A stretch of DNA of 22,951 bases from UMGS755 sp045652815 (GCA_045652815.1 JAZOLH010000057.1:1-22951), one strand, 5' to 3'; positions 13,930 through 21,596 are shown, counted from the stretch's first letter. Numbers and translations: made by a program. Notes: generated from the letters alone by a model not told the origin.

Positions 13930-14451
13930 ATGGGAAAAAAGATTAGTTTTTCAGCCATTTCGCTGGCTCTTTCCGTGATGTGCCTCTATGGTGCGGCCTA
14001 TCTGCCAACGGGGCGCCTTGTGATGCTGGCTCTTGCCTCCATCTTCGTGGCGGTTTGCTGTGAGCAATATGGCGTGCGATATGGCATTTTGGTATATTTG
14101 GGAGCGGCTATTTTATCCCTTTTGTTTATCCACAAAAGAATGTATGTTTTAATCTACATTTTATTTGCGGGGCTGTATCCAATCGTTAAACTGTTTATCG
14201 AAAAGTTGCGGAAACTTTGGGCCGAATGGGTTTTAAAAATCCTTTATTTCAATGGCGTGCTGGCAGTTTCCTACATTGGATTTAAATTGTTCTTTATGCC
14301 CTATTTAAGCCCGGCTTACCTTTTGATTGCGGTGCAGTATATGGGGCTGATTCTGCTGGGACTCGAAGTGTTTTTTGTGATTTACGACATTGCCCTTAGC
14401 TATATGATTGGCTATTATCATCAGTTTTTAAGGAGAGTGCATTATGAATAA
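13930..14451 (+). CDS. Integral membrane protein of unknown function
   Basis: I do not recognise this family. The 173-residue protein is mostly hydrophobic, with about five to six likely transmembrane segments (around residues 8-26, 28-45, 50-66, 70-88, 100-118 and 125-158) and short basic loops such as EKLRKLW. It has no cofactor or transport motif that I can name. AAAGGAG precedes the ATG. It begins 13 nt after the J-domain gene and overlaps the next lipoprotein gene by 8 nt, so it is translated in step with them. The J protein and this membrane protein may act together. Confidence 0.75.
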   Translation: MGKKISFSAISLALSVMCLYGAAYLPTGRLVMLALASIFVAVCCEQYGVRYGILVYLGAAILSLLFIHKRMYVLIYILFAGLYPIVKLFIEKLRKLWAEWVLKILYFNGVLAVSYIGFKLFFMPYLSPAYLLIAVQYMGLILLGLEVFFVIYDIALSYMIGYYHQFLRRVHYE

Positions 14452-14806
14452 GTTAGTATCTCTTTGCTTGGTATTTTTGCTTTGTTTAACCTGTTTGGCA
14501 GGTTGTAATGCCCAGTTTACACCGGAAGTGCCCGATGGCATCTCCAATCCCGAAGGCGGCGTTGTGTCTGCTAAACCGCCTATGGTAGAGGGTTGGATTG
14601 TGAGCATTTCCAAAAGCAAAGTGACCATTATGGTTGATAATGTTGAATGGGAAATGAAATTAGACGAGCAGGTGCAGAAAAACGTGAAGCGTTTTAAAGA
14701 AATCGGTATGCCGATGAAACGTGGCGGTTTTGTGCTGGCTCAGTATGAACTGTTAGAAGATGGCACCCGTTTGGTGAACCGACTGGAACACCTTAATATG
14801 AACTAA
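14444..14806 (+). CDS. Small lipoprotein of unknown function
   Basis: The 120-residue product has a signal peptide ending in the lipobox LAGC (18-21), so Cys21 should be lipidated and the rest exposed outside the membrane. The mature part begins with a Pro/Gly-rich linker and continues with a small domain of alternating beta-type stretches (GWIVSISKSKVTIMVDN, then WEMKLDEQV) that looks like an OB- or SH3-like fold, though I cannot assign it. AAGGAGA precedes the ATG. It overlaps the membrane-protein gene by 8 nt and lies 16 nt before acpS. Confidence 0.75.
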   Translation: MNKLVSLCLVFLLCLTCLAGCNAQFTPEVPDGISNPEGGVVSAKPPMVEGWIVSISKSKVTIMVDNVEWEMKLDEQVQKNVKRFKEIGMPMKRGGFVLAQYELLEDGTRLVNRLEHLNMN

Positions 14807-14822
14807 TCTGAGGGTGGAGCAT

Positions 14823-15203
14823 ATGATTGTTGGAATCGGTGTTGATATCATCGAGGTGGCCCGCATCCGCACCGCAATGGAAAATGAGCGGTTTTTAGAG
14901 CGGAATTTTTCAAAATGTGAGCGGGCATATTTTAAAGAAAAACAGTTTGCGCCCGAAACGGTGGCGGCGAACTTTGCCGCAAAAGAAGCTTTTTCCAAAG
15001 CCCTTGGAACAGGCATCCGCAACTTTTCGCTCTGCGAGGTTTCGGCCCTGCGGGATGAAATGGGAAAACCCTATTTCGAACTTGCGGGAGAGGCTAAAGC
15101 ACGTGCAGAGGAAAAGGGAATCGAGGCACTGCATCTATCCCTTTCGCATACAAAAGATATGGCAATTGCCTATGTGATTGCCGAAACAAATAAAATGGAG
15201 TGA
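14823..15203 (+). CDS. acpS: Holo-[acyl-carrier-protein] synthase
   Basis: AcpS transfers 4'-phosphopantetheine from CoA to a serine of acyl carrier protein, activating it for fatty-acid synthesis. The 126-residue protein has the usual length and the motifs GVDIIEVARI, with Mg-binding Asp8, FAAKEAFSKALG, with Glu55, and LSLSHTKDMAIAYVI near the end. The start is ATG at 14823 with AGGGTGG upstream; an in-frame GTG at 14814 lies inside that ribosome site. It leads the acpS-nnr-alr-ndoAI-ndoA run, an order known from Bacillus subtilis. Confidence 0.93.
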   Translation: MIVGIGVDIIEVARIRTAMENERFLERNFSKCERAYFKEKQFAPETVAANFAAKEAFSKALGTGIRNFSLCEVSALRDEMGKPYFELAGEAKARAEEKGIEALHLSLSHTKDMAIAYVIAETNKME

Positions 15204-15209
15204 TGGCAT

Positions 15210-16733
15210 ATGAAACTCGTAACAGCCACACAAATGAAAGAATTAGAGAATTTAGCCATTAACGAATATGGCATTGATGGTTTGCTTTTGATGGAAAATG
15301 CCGCCAGAAGTTTTTGCGATGTATTAGAAGCCGAACTGGGCGGAATGGCAGGCAAAACCGTGGGCGTTTTCTGCGGCAATGGCAATAACGGTGGTGATGG
15401 ATTCGCCATCGCCCGTCATCTTGCAAATCGCGGCGCAACGGTGACCGTTGTGGCAGGTTTTTCCCCTGCAAAACTCACCAAAGATGCCAAAATCAATTTT
15501 GATATTATCACCCGTATGGGTCTTTCTGTGGTAGAGGCAGATGACCTTTCAGGTCAGGCCTTTGATGTTGCGGTTGATGCTCTGTTTGGCACGGGTTTTC
15601 ACGGTGAGCCCGATGAACGCTCTGCCAAACTCATTGATTATATGAATAATCGTGCAGATTTTGTAGCGGCGGTGGATGTGCCCAGCGGCATTTCCGCAAG
15701 CGATGGCACAAAAGCGGCGGTTTCTGTTCGTGCGAATTTGACAATTACTTTTGGCCTTGCTAAATTAGGTCAGTTTTTATATCCTGCCAAGGAACAAATC
15801 GGCGATGTAATCGTAACGGATATTTCCATCCCCAAAAGTTTGGCGGCAAAATTCCCGACCCCCTATCGCAGTTTAGATGGGGCGATTTTGGAAAAACTCC
15901 CGAAGCGTAGCGAAAACAGCCATAAAGGCAGTTTTGGTAAAGTGCTGGTCTTTGGCGGTAGTGCAGGGATGAGCGGTGCACCGGCTATGGCGGCAGAAGC
16001 AGTTCTGCGCACAGGCGCCGGTATGGTGACAGCGGCTGTGCCGAAAAACTGTGCCGAAACGGTGGCAACATTCTTTCGCGAAATGATGACATTCTCCCTG
16101 CCAACAGAGGGCGATACCCTTTCTAAAACCGCAGGTGAGCGTGTTTTGGAAAAACTAAGGAGTCAGGATGTTTTGGTGGCAGGTTGCGGACTTGGCACAG
16201 CGGAAGGCACCAAGAAAGCGTTGTTATCTCTCGTTGGTGCCTGCGAAAAACCTATGGTCATTGATGCTGACGGTATAAATCTGTTAAAAGGGAATATAAA
16301 TATAATAAAAAATAAAAAAATCCCTGTGATTATAACACCTCATCCTATGGAATTTTCCCGCATCAGCGGGCATTCCATGGAAGATGTTTTGGCAAACAAA
16401 GTGGCACTTTCTATGGATTTTGCCACTGCAAACGGTGTGGTTTTGGTGCTCAAAGGGGCAGACACCTTGGTGGCAACCCCCGATGGCAAACTCTATGTTT
16501 GCGATGGTGCCAATTCAGGCATGGCAACAGCCGGCAGCGGTGATGTGCTCTCGGGCATCATCGGCGGTTTGTTGGCCCAAAGCCTCGAGCCCTCTTTAGC
16601 GGCGGCGCTGGGTGTTTATATCCATAACCTTGCGGGAAAAGCGGCCCGCAAGAAAAAGGGTGCTTACGGTATGACCGCTACGGATATTTTGGCGGCTATC
16701 CCCGAAGTTTTAAAAGAAAGTTCCGAAGAATAA
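15210..16733 (+). CDS. nnr: Bifunctional NAD(P)H-hydrate epimerase / ADP-dependent dehydratase
   Basis: Nnr repairs damaged nicotinamide cofactors: the N-terminal YjeF domain epimerises NAD(P)HX, and the C-terminal ribokinase-like domain dehydrates the S form using ADP or ATP. The 507 residues contain both. The epimerase part (about 1-220) has GNGNNGGDGFAIA at 56-68 and AVDVPSG at 154-160. The dehydratase part (about 230-500) has KGSFGKVLVFGGSAGMSGAP near 239, DADGINLL near 352, TPHPME at 376-381 and AGSGD at 441-445. A very A-rich stretch at about 16290-16325 encodes an Asn/Ile/Lys-rich loop. It starts 6 nt after acpS. Confidence 0.93.
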   Translation: MKLVTATQMKELENLAINEYGIDGLLLMENAARSFCDVLEAELGGMAGKTVGVFCGNGNNGGDGFAIARHLANRGATVTVVAGFSPAKLTKDAKINFDIITRMGLSVVEADDLSGQAFDVAVDALFGTGFHGEPDERSAKLIDYMNNRADFVAAVDVPSGISASDGTKAAVSVRANLTITFGLAKLGQFLYPAKEQIGDVIVTDISIPKSLAAKFPTPYRSLDGAILEKLPKRSENSHKGSFGKVLVFGGSAGMSGAPAMAAEAVLRTGAGMVTAAVPKNCAETVATFFREMMTFSLPTEGDTLSKTAGERVLEKLRSQDVLVAGCGLGTAEGTKKALLSLVGACEKPMVIDADGINLLKGNINIIKNKKIPVIITPHPMEFSRISGHSMEDVLANKVALSMDFATANGVVLVLKGADTLVATPDGKLYVCDGANSGMATAGSGDVLSGIIGGLLAQSLEPSLAAALGVYIHNLAGKAARKKKGAYGMTATDILAAIPEVLKESSEE

Positions 16734-16762
16734 GAGATTTACGACAGAAAGGAATTTGTCCT

Positions 16763-17926
16763 ATGCGTGCAGATAATTTTCAGGAACGAATCTGGGCAGA
16801 AGTCGATTTAGATGCCTTGGATTTCAATTTTTCACAAATTAAAAAACTGCTGAAGGCAGAGACAAAGGTGCTGGCTATCGTGAAAGCCAATGCCTATGGC
16901 CACGGTGTTTTAACCTGCGCCAAAGCCCTGCTTTCTGCCGGTGCCGATTATTTAGGCGTGGCAACGGTGGATGAGGCCATGGAACTCCGTCAGGCAAGAA
17001 TCAATGCACCCATTTTAATTCTGGGTCATATTCCCGCCTGCGAGGCAGAAACCGTTGTGGCAAACAGCATCACGCCCACGGTTTATACCATTGAGTTGGC
17101 AGAAGCCCTGTCTTCTGCGGCGGTTTCTATGCATAAAACTCTGCCCATTCACATTAAAGTGAACACAGGTATGGAGCGCATCGGTTTTGATGCAGATGCC
17201 ATAGAGGATATGCTTGCAGTTTGCCATATGCCCGGTCTTAAGGCAGAGGGTTTATTTACCCACTTAGCCTGTGCCGATGAAGCGGATTCTGACGTGGTAC
17301 ATATGCAGTATCAGCGCTTTATGGATGTGGTTGAAAAACTGGAAGCGGCAGGTGTTCAGATTCCCATCCGCCACGTTTTAAACAGTGCGGGTGTGTTCGA
17401 ATTCCCCCAGTATCAGCTGGAAATGGTGCGCGTAGGCATCATTTTATATGGTCATTATTCTTCTGATTTGATTCATAAAGAAAAGGCAGAACTTCGTCCT
17501 GTTATGTCCATCAAGGGTCGCGTGACCCATATTCACACAGTGCCTGCAGGCAGCGGTGTGAGCTATGGCTGGAGTTATCGTGCTGAGCACGATTTGGTGG
17601 CGGCAACTGTGCCCATCGGTTATGCCGATGGTTATAACCGCCAGTTATCTAACCGTGCTTATATGCTGGCGGGGGGCAAACGCGTGCCCATCATCGGAAA
17701 AATCTGCATGGACCAATGTATGATTGATGTGAGTTCGGTTCATACTATTAATGTCGGTGATGAAATCACAATAATCGGCACAGATGGCGAATCCATCATC
17801 ACAGCAGATGAACTGGCCGCCATGGCAGATACCATCTCATACGAAATCCTTTGTGCAATCGGCAGACGCATTCCGCGCGTGTACCTCCGTAATGGTGGCG
17901 CGATTGATGTTCTGAGGCTTTGCTAA
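16763..17926 (+). CDS. alr: Alanine racemase
   Basis: Alr is the PLP enzyme that interconverts L- and D-alanine for peptidoglycan. The 387-residue protein has VKANAYGHG with the PLP-linked Lys41 in the TIM-barrel domain, SAGVFEF near 208, and the second-domain motifs GVSYGWSY with catalytic Tyr268, GYADGYNR, and GKICMDQCMIDV. The C-terminal GRRIPRVYL is also typical. AAAGGA precedes the ATG; the nearby TCCT could pair with AGGA in a weak 4-bp hairpin. It follows nnr by 29 nt and closes the operon. The next gene pair has its own promoter. Confidence 0.95.
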   Translation: MRADNFQERIWAEVDLDALDFNFSQIKKLLKAETKVLAIVKANAYGHGVLTCAKALLSAGADYLGVATVDEAMELRQARINAPILILGHIPACEAETVVANSITPTVYTIELAEALSSAAVSMHKTLPIHIKVNTGMERIGFDADAIEDMLAVCHMPGLKAEGLFTHLACADEADSDVVHMQYQRFMDVVEKLEAAGVQIPIRHVLNSAGVFEFPQYQLEMVRVGIILYGHYSSDLIHKEKAELRPVMSIKGRVTHIHTVPAGSGVSYGWSYRAEHDLVAATVPIGYADGYNRQLSNRAYMLAGGKRVPIIGKICMDQCMIDVSSVHTINVGDEITIIGTDGESIITADELAAMADTISYEILCAIGRRIPRVYLRNGGAIDVLRLC

Positions 17927-17955
17927 GGCTTGGAAAAAACGGAAAACATTGTGCC

Positions 17956-17984
17956 TTGACCGAAGATTTAAAAACTTATATAAT
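17956..17984 (+). promoter_or_regulatory. Sigma-A promoter of the ndoAI-ndoA operon
   Basis: A TTGACC -35 (17956-17961) and a perfect TATAAT -10 (17979-17984) are separated by 17 bp. The predicted start near 17991 falls in the left arm of an 18-bp palindrome. Confidence 0.75.
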
Positions 17985-17989
17985 AATAA

Positions 17990-18007
17990 GTGTAATCTTA
18001 ATTACAC
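17990..18007. promoter_or_regulatory. Candidate operator: palindrome GTGTAAT-ctta-ATTACAC
   Basis: Perfect 7-bp arms flank a 4-bp spacer and cover the predicted transcription start of the toxin-antitoxin operon. MazE-type antitoxins commonly repress their own operon, so this is a plausible binding site for the ribbon-helix-helix product of the next gene. There is no T-tract after it, so it is not a terminator. Confidence 0.5.
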
Positions 18008-18037
18008 AGGATTTTATGACGAATGGGGAGGGTCATT

Positions 18038-18325
18038 TTGTCGCAACTTAAAAAAGTGCTGATAACTGTCCCGGAGCCCTTGCTTTCAGAAGTTGACAGA
18101 GTTTGTGATAGCGAAAAGTCAAATCGCAGTGAATTTGTCCGCGAGGCCATGCGCTGTTATTTGGCGGAAAAGCAGAAACTGTCAAACAGGGAGCAGTTAA
18201 AACGGGGTTATCAGGAAATGGCTTCCATCAATTCAGACATCGCCGACGCATTTTTTGAGGCAGAAAGAGAAGCGCTTTCTGTTTGCGAAGAAAACTTGGC
18301 GGAGTGTGAAGAGTGTGGTAGTTAA
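18038..18325 (+). CDS. ndoAI: Type II antitoxin, EndoAI/MazE-like ribbon-helix-helix protein
   Basis: The 95-residue antitoxin should bind and neutralise the downstream MazF-type RNase and bind DNA as a dimer. Residues 5-45 form the ribbon-helix-helix (KKVLITVPEPLLSEVD, then KSNRSEFVREAMRCYL). The C-terminal part, KRGYQEMASINSDIADAFFEAE, matches the toxin-binding tail of B. subtilis EndoAI as I recall it. I chose TTG at 18038 because GGGAGGG lies just upstream; an in-frame ATG at 18023 precedes that site. The C-terminus is acidic with extra cysteines. It overlaps the toxin gene by 11 nt, typical of coupled antitoxin-toxin pairs. Confidence 0.88.
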   Translation: MSQLKKVLITVPEPLLSEVDRVCDSEKSNRSEFVREAMRCYLAEKQKLSNREQLKRGYQEMASINSDIADAFFEAEREALSVCEENLAECEECGS

Positions 18326-18665
18326 AAGAGGCGATATATTTTACGCGGACTTAAGTCCTGTGGTTGGCTCGGAACAAGGCGGCGTGCGGCCGGTTTTAAT
18401 CGTGCAGAATGATATCGGGAATAAATACAGCCCGACTGTGATTATTGCGGCGGTAACTTCGCAGATCAATAAAGCAAAACTTCCGACGCATATTGAAATT
18501 ATGGCAGATGATTTTGGTCTTTCAAAAGATTCGGTGATTCTCTTAGAGCAAATCCGCACCATTGATAAAAAGCGGCTTAGAGAAAAACTGGGCAAACTCT
18601 CAGATGACCTGATGATACAGGTAAACGAGGCGCTTACGGTAAGTTTAGGCTTGATAGAATTATAA
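18315..18665 (+). CDS. ndoA: mRNA interferase EndoA (MazF/PemK family toxin)
   Basis: EndoA is a ribosome-independent endoribonuclease that cuts mRNA at a short sequence (UACAU in B. subtilis). The 116-residue protein equals the Bacillus length and has its core: VKRGDIFYADLSPVVGSEQ, GGVRPVLIVQND, then KLPTHIEI and DSVILLEQIRTIDK. The catalytic Arg25 and Thr48 are both present. The start is GTG at 18315 with GGAG 10 nt upstream; the alternative in-frame GTG at 18306 is too close to that site. It ends just before a terminator. In Firmicutes this module next to alr is conserved and chromosomal, not a recent plasmid arrival. Confidence 0.95.
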   Translation: MVVKRGDIFYADLSPVVGSEQGGVRPVLIVQNDIGNKYSPTVIIAAVTSQINKAKLPTHIEIMADDFGLSKDSVILLEQIRTIDKKRLREKLGKLSDDLMIQVNEALTVSLGLIEL

Positions 18666-18693
18666 AAGGCGGTCTACATAGACCGCCTTTTTT
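18665..18693 (+). terminator. Intrinsic terminator after ndoA
   Basis: The stem AAAGGCGGTC / GACCGCCTTT with a TACATA loop is followed by further T residues. It begins at the last base of the ndoA stop. Confidence 0.9.
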
Positions 18694-18694
18694 G

Positions 18695-18723
18695 TTGACA
18701 AAAATCGCCTCAAATGGTAGAAT
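18695..18723 (+). promoter_or_regulatory. Extended -10 promoter of pnuC
   Basis: A perfect TTGACA (18695-18700) and TAGAAT (18718-18723) are separated by 17 bp, with a TG one base before the -10. The leader to the pnuC start would be about 20 nt, too short for a riboswitch. Confidence 0.75.
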
Positions 18724-18749
18724 AGGTATGGTTGATTTGAGGTGTGAAG

Positions 18750-19439
18750 ATGAAGAAAAAACAAAGATATTTTACTACATTTGAAATATGGCTCTGGGTG
18801 ATTTCCTATGTTTTTATTCTGGGCTCTTTTTTGATTTTTAAAGGCACAGATTATATGACATTGATTGCCACGCTGCTGGGTGTTGTGTCCTTAACCTTTG
18901 TGGCAAAGGGCAATTTAATCGGGCCTTTTATTATGATTATTTTCTGCATTCTGTATGGGATTGTTTCTTATAGTTTTGGCTATTATGGTGAAGTGATGAC
19001 CTATCTTTTTATGTCACTACCTATGTCTGTTTGGACATTTTTTACCTGGCTGAAAAATCCCTTTAAAGGCAACAAGGCTGAAGTTACGGTGGGGAGCATC
19101 GGCACGCGGGAAACTGTTTTTATGTTTTTGCTTTCGCTGGTTGTAACGGTGGTGTTTTATTACATACTGAGTTATTTTAACACTGCAAATTTATTACCCA
19201 GTACACTATCTGTAACAACCAGTTTTTTGGCGGCATATCTTTCAGCAAGACGAAGCCCTTATTATGCCCTTGCCTATGCGGCCAACGATATTGTTTTGAT
19301 TGTTCTTTGGGTGCTGGCGGCACGCACAGACATCACCTATGTTTCCGTTATTGTTTGCTTTTTAGTCTTTTTGGTATATGATCTTTATGGTTTTTACAGT
19401 TGGTTAAATATGAAACAAAATCAGCAGATTACAGCATAA
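18750..19439 (+). CDS. pnuC: PnuC-family nicotinamide riboside / NMN transporter
   Basis: PnuC proteins are facilitators for nicotinamide riboside, whose uptake is pulled by phosphorylation inside the cell. The 229-residue protein has about seven transmembrane segments and family marks in GDI-like order: TLLGVVSLTFVAKGN near 45, GYYGEVMTYLFMSLPMSVW near 78, and a C-terminal half ending in YALAYAANDIVLIVLW and YDLYGFYSW. The start is ATG at 18750, 5 nt after GAGGTG; GTG at 18744 overlaps that site. Other PnuX paralogues move riboflavin or thiamine, so the substrate is not certain, but the nicotinate salvage gene in the same window favours an NAD precursor. Its 3' end overlaps feoB by 11 nt, tail to tail. 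Confidence 0.87.
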   Translation: MKKKQRYFTTFEIWLWVISYVFILGSFLIFKGTDYMTLIATLLGVVSLTFVAKGNLIGPFIMIIFCILYGIVSYSFGYYGEVMTYLFMSLPMSVWTFFTWLKNPFKGNKAEVTVGSIGTRETVFMFLLSLVVTVVFYYILSYFNTANLLPSTLSVTTSFLAAYLSARRSPYYALAYAANDIVLIVLWVLAARTDITYVSVIVCFLVFLVYDLYGFYSWLNMKQNQQITA

Positions 19440-21306
19440 ACAAACAACTGATTTGCTTAACAATTAAACAGAGAAAGAGACCGATAGCGGTTGGCAACAA
19501 AAATCCCAAAAGAGTCCAGCCAAAGCTTTTGGTCTCTTTTTTTATGGTTAAAAGCGTGGCGGCGCAGGGAAAGTGAAAGAGAGAAAAGAGCATCGTGCAA
19601 AGGGCGGTGACGGGGGTCCAACCATGTTGCAGCAAAAGGGCTTTGAGCGATACAAGGTCGGGCATTGCACTGAGGGAGCCGGAGGCAAGGTAAATCATCA
19701 CAGCAATGGGGAGCACGATTTCATTGGCGGGAAAGCCCAATAAAAAGGCAAGAAAAATCACGCCATCAAGACCAAACAGTCGGGCAAAGGGGTCAAAAAA
19801 GGCGGCGGCGTGGGTGATTAGGGATGTGCCGCCTATGGTGATGTTTGCCATCAGGAAAATAAAGAGTCCTGCTGGGGCGGCAACCGATGCGGCACGCCCC
19901 AGCACAAACAAGGTGCGGTCTAACATAGAGCGGATAATCACCTTACCAATCTCGGGTTTGCGGTAGGGCGGCAGTTCCAGAATAAAGGAAGAGGGCACAC
20001 CTTTTAGCAGGGTGGCAGAAAGCAAGCGGCACACAAGAAGAGTGATGCAAACCGCCAGAACAATTAAACCCGTTAAAAGTGCGGCAGAGCCAAGAGAGGA
20101 CATCTGCCCGCCGCCGACTGCAAAGAACATGGAAATCATAGCAATCAGCGTCGGGAACCGCCCGTTGCAGGGCATAAAACAGTTGGTTAAGATGGCGAGC
20201 ATCTGCTCTCTGGGAGAATCAATGATGCGGCATCCTGTGACCCCCACAGCATTACAGCCAAAGCCCATACACATAGTTAGCGCCTGCTTGCCGCAGGCGT
20301 GACATTTTTTAAAGCCTGCGTCCAGCGTAAAGGCAATGCGGGGGAGATAACCCAAATCTTCTAAGAGGGTAAATAAGGGGAAGAAAATGGCCATGGGCGG
20401 CAACATCACCGCTACCACCCAAGACAAAACACGGAACACGCCCAGCACTAAGGCATCGTGGAGCCAAGAGGGTGCACTGAGAGCCAGGAGACCGTTAGAC
20501 AAGAGTGTTTCTGCCTTGGTAAACAGGGCGGAAAGCAGGGCGGAGGGGTAGTTGGCACCTGTGGTGGTGAGCCAAAGGACAAACAGCAAAAGAAGAATCA
20601 TCAGGGGGATGCCTGTCAGGGGGCCTGTGAGCAGTCGGTCAAGTTTTACCTGACGGAGCCCCGAGCGGCCATCTCCAAAGGTGACGACCTCGGCGCAAAT
20701 GGCGTCGGCAAAGTCAAAGATGTCCGCACCCGCATCCCGCTCGGAATCGGTGGTGTCGGTTTGGGGTATGCTAAGAGGCAGAGCCTCTTTCTTTTTTGCC
20801 ATCAGGCGAATTTGCTCCAATAGGTCTGAAAAACCCTTGCCGCTACGGGCACACATAGGCACAACGGGCACACAGAGCCGTTCGGATAATTTGCGGACAT
20901 TGATGGAAATGCCCAGTCGCTTTGCTTCGTCCATCAGGTTCAAACACAAAACTGCCCGCCCTGTGATTTCTAGGGTTTGCAACACCAGATTTAAGTTGCG
21001 GGCAAGGGATGTGGCATCGCAGACGATTACGGTTACATCTGCCTTTCCTGAGCAGATAAAATCCCTTGCGATTTCTTCCTCAGGGGAGTGGGGCAAGAGC
21101 GAATAGGTGCCGGGGATATCAACAATATGGTAGGTTTTTCCTTTATATGTATAGTCTCCGCGGGCAGATTCCACAGTTTTGCCCGGCCAGTTGCCCGTGT
21201 GTTGCCGAAGCCCTGTCAGGTGGTTGAACACCGTGCTTTTCCCCACGTTTGGGTTGCCTGCCAACGCTACGGTGATGCTGTTTTTTGTTTGTTTTTCACC
21301 TGCCAT
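19429..21306 (-). CDS. feoB: Ferrous iron transport protein B
   Basis: FeoB is the membrane Fe2+ transporter with a cytoplasmic GTPase head. The 625-residue protein has G1 GNPNVGKS (17-24), G3 DIPG (63-66) and G4 NLMD (123-126), then a short linker domain and a membrane part with two Gate regions. Core signatures are LEDLGYLPRIAF, MGFGCNAVGVTGCRII and NCFMPCNGRFP, the last two carrying cysteines thought to line the iron path. It is shorter than the 773-residue E. coli protein, mainly because the region between G domain and first membrane segment is compact and the C-terminal soluble tail is missing. GAGGAGG precedes the ATG. Its start overlaps feoA by 11 nt. Confidence 0.95.
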   Translation of the reverse strand: MAGEKQTKNSITVALAGNPNVGKSTVFNHLTGLRQHTGNWPGKTVESARGDYTYKGKTYHIVDIPGTYSLLPHSPEEEIARDFICSGKADVTVIVCDATSLARNLNLVLQTLEITGRAVLCLNLMDEAKRLGISINVRKLSERLCVPVVPMCARSGKGFSDLLEQIRLMAKKKEALPLSIPQTDTTDSERDAGADIFDFADAICAEVVTFGDGRSGLRQVKLDRLLTGPLTGIPLMILLLLFVLWLTTTGANYPSALLSALFTKAETLLSNGLLALSAPSWLHDALVLGVFRVLSWVVAVMLPPMAIFFPLFTLLEDLGYLPRIAFTLDAGFKKCHACGKQALTMCMGFGCNAVGVTGCRIIDSPREQMLAILTNCFMPCNGRFPTLIAMISMFFAVGGGQMSSLGSAALLTGLIVLAVCITLLVCRLLSATLLKGVPSSFILELPPYRKPEIGKVIIRSMLDRTLFVLGRAASVAAPAGLFIFLMANITIGGTSLITHAAAFFDPFARLFGLDGVIFLAFLLGFPANEIVLPIAVMIYLASGSLSAMPDLVSLKALLLQHGWTPVTALCTMLFSLFHFPCAATLLTIKKETKSFGWTLLGFLLPTAIGLFLCLIVKQISCLFML

Positions 21307-21544
21307 AACAGTCCTCCTCGCCGATTGTAATTGTCAGTGCATCTTCGCATCGGAGCGCTACCACCGTCCCACGGAGACGGTAAGCCCGCATGCCGCCGCA
21401 GGGACTTTCAAACAGACAGGTAACAGGGGTGTTTTGCACAAAACCCATATCTAAAAGTCGTCTTTTAAGAGGACCTTCGGCGTGTAGATTTTTTATGTAA
21501 GATGTCTTGCCGATGGGCAAGTGAGCCAGTGAAGAAAATGTCAT
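21296..21544 (-). CDS. feoA: Ferrous iron transport protein A
   Basis: FeoA is a small cytoplasmic SH3-like protein needed for FeoB-mediated iron uptake. The 82 residues show the family pattern: SSLAHLPIGKTSYI at the start, LKRRLLDMGFVQNTPVTC in the middle, and RLRGTVVALRCEDALTITI near the end. I chose ATG at 21544 (minus strand), with GAGGG 7 nt upstream; an in-frame TTG at 21559 lies before that site. The ribosome site is one arm of a 13-bp inverted repeat that could control translation. It is the first gene of the feoAB operon. Confidence 0.92.
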   Translation of the reverse strand: MTFSSLAHLPIGKTSYIKNLHAEGPLKRRLLDMGFVQNTPVTCLFESPCGGMRAYRLRGTVVALRCEDALTITIGEEDCYGR

Positions 21545-21545
21545 G

Positions 21546-21596
21546 AAAATCCCTCGCAAAAGTGTTGTTATTTCATTCTATGCGAGTCGGGATTTT
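21546..21596 (-). promoter_or_regulatory. Inverted repeat that can sequester the feoA ribosome site
   Basis: AAAATCCCTCGCA (21546-21558) is complementary to TGCGA-gtc-GGGATTTT (21581-21596), giving 13 pairs with a 3-nt bulge. Read on the minus strand, the downstream arm holds GAGGG, the feoA ribosome site, and ends 1 nt before the ATG. The loop is 22 nt. It works as an RNA switch only if transcription starts beyond 21596; otherwise it may be a DNA operator. Confidence 0.6.

Noticed and set aside
18724..18749. NMN or NAD riboswitch ahead of pnuC
   Set aside because: The promoter at 18695-18723 leaves a leader of only about 20 nt.
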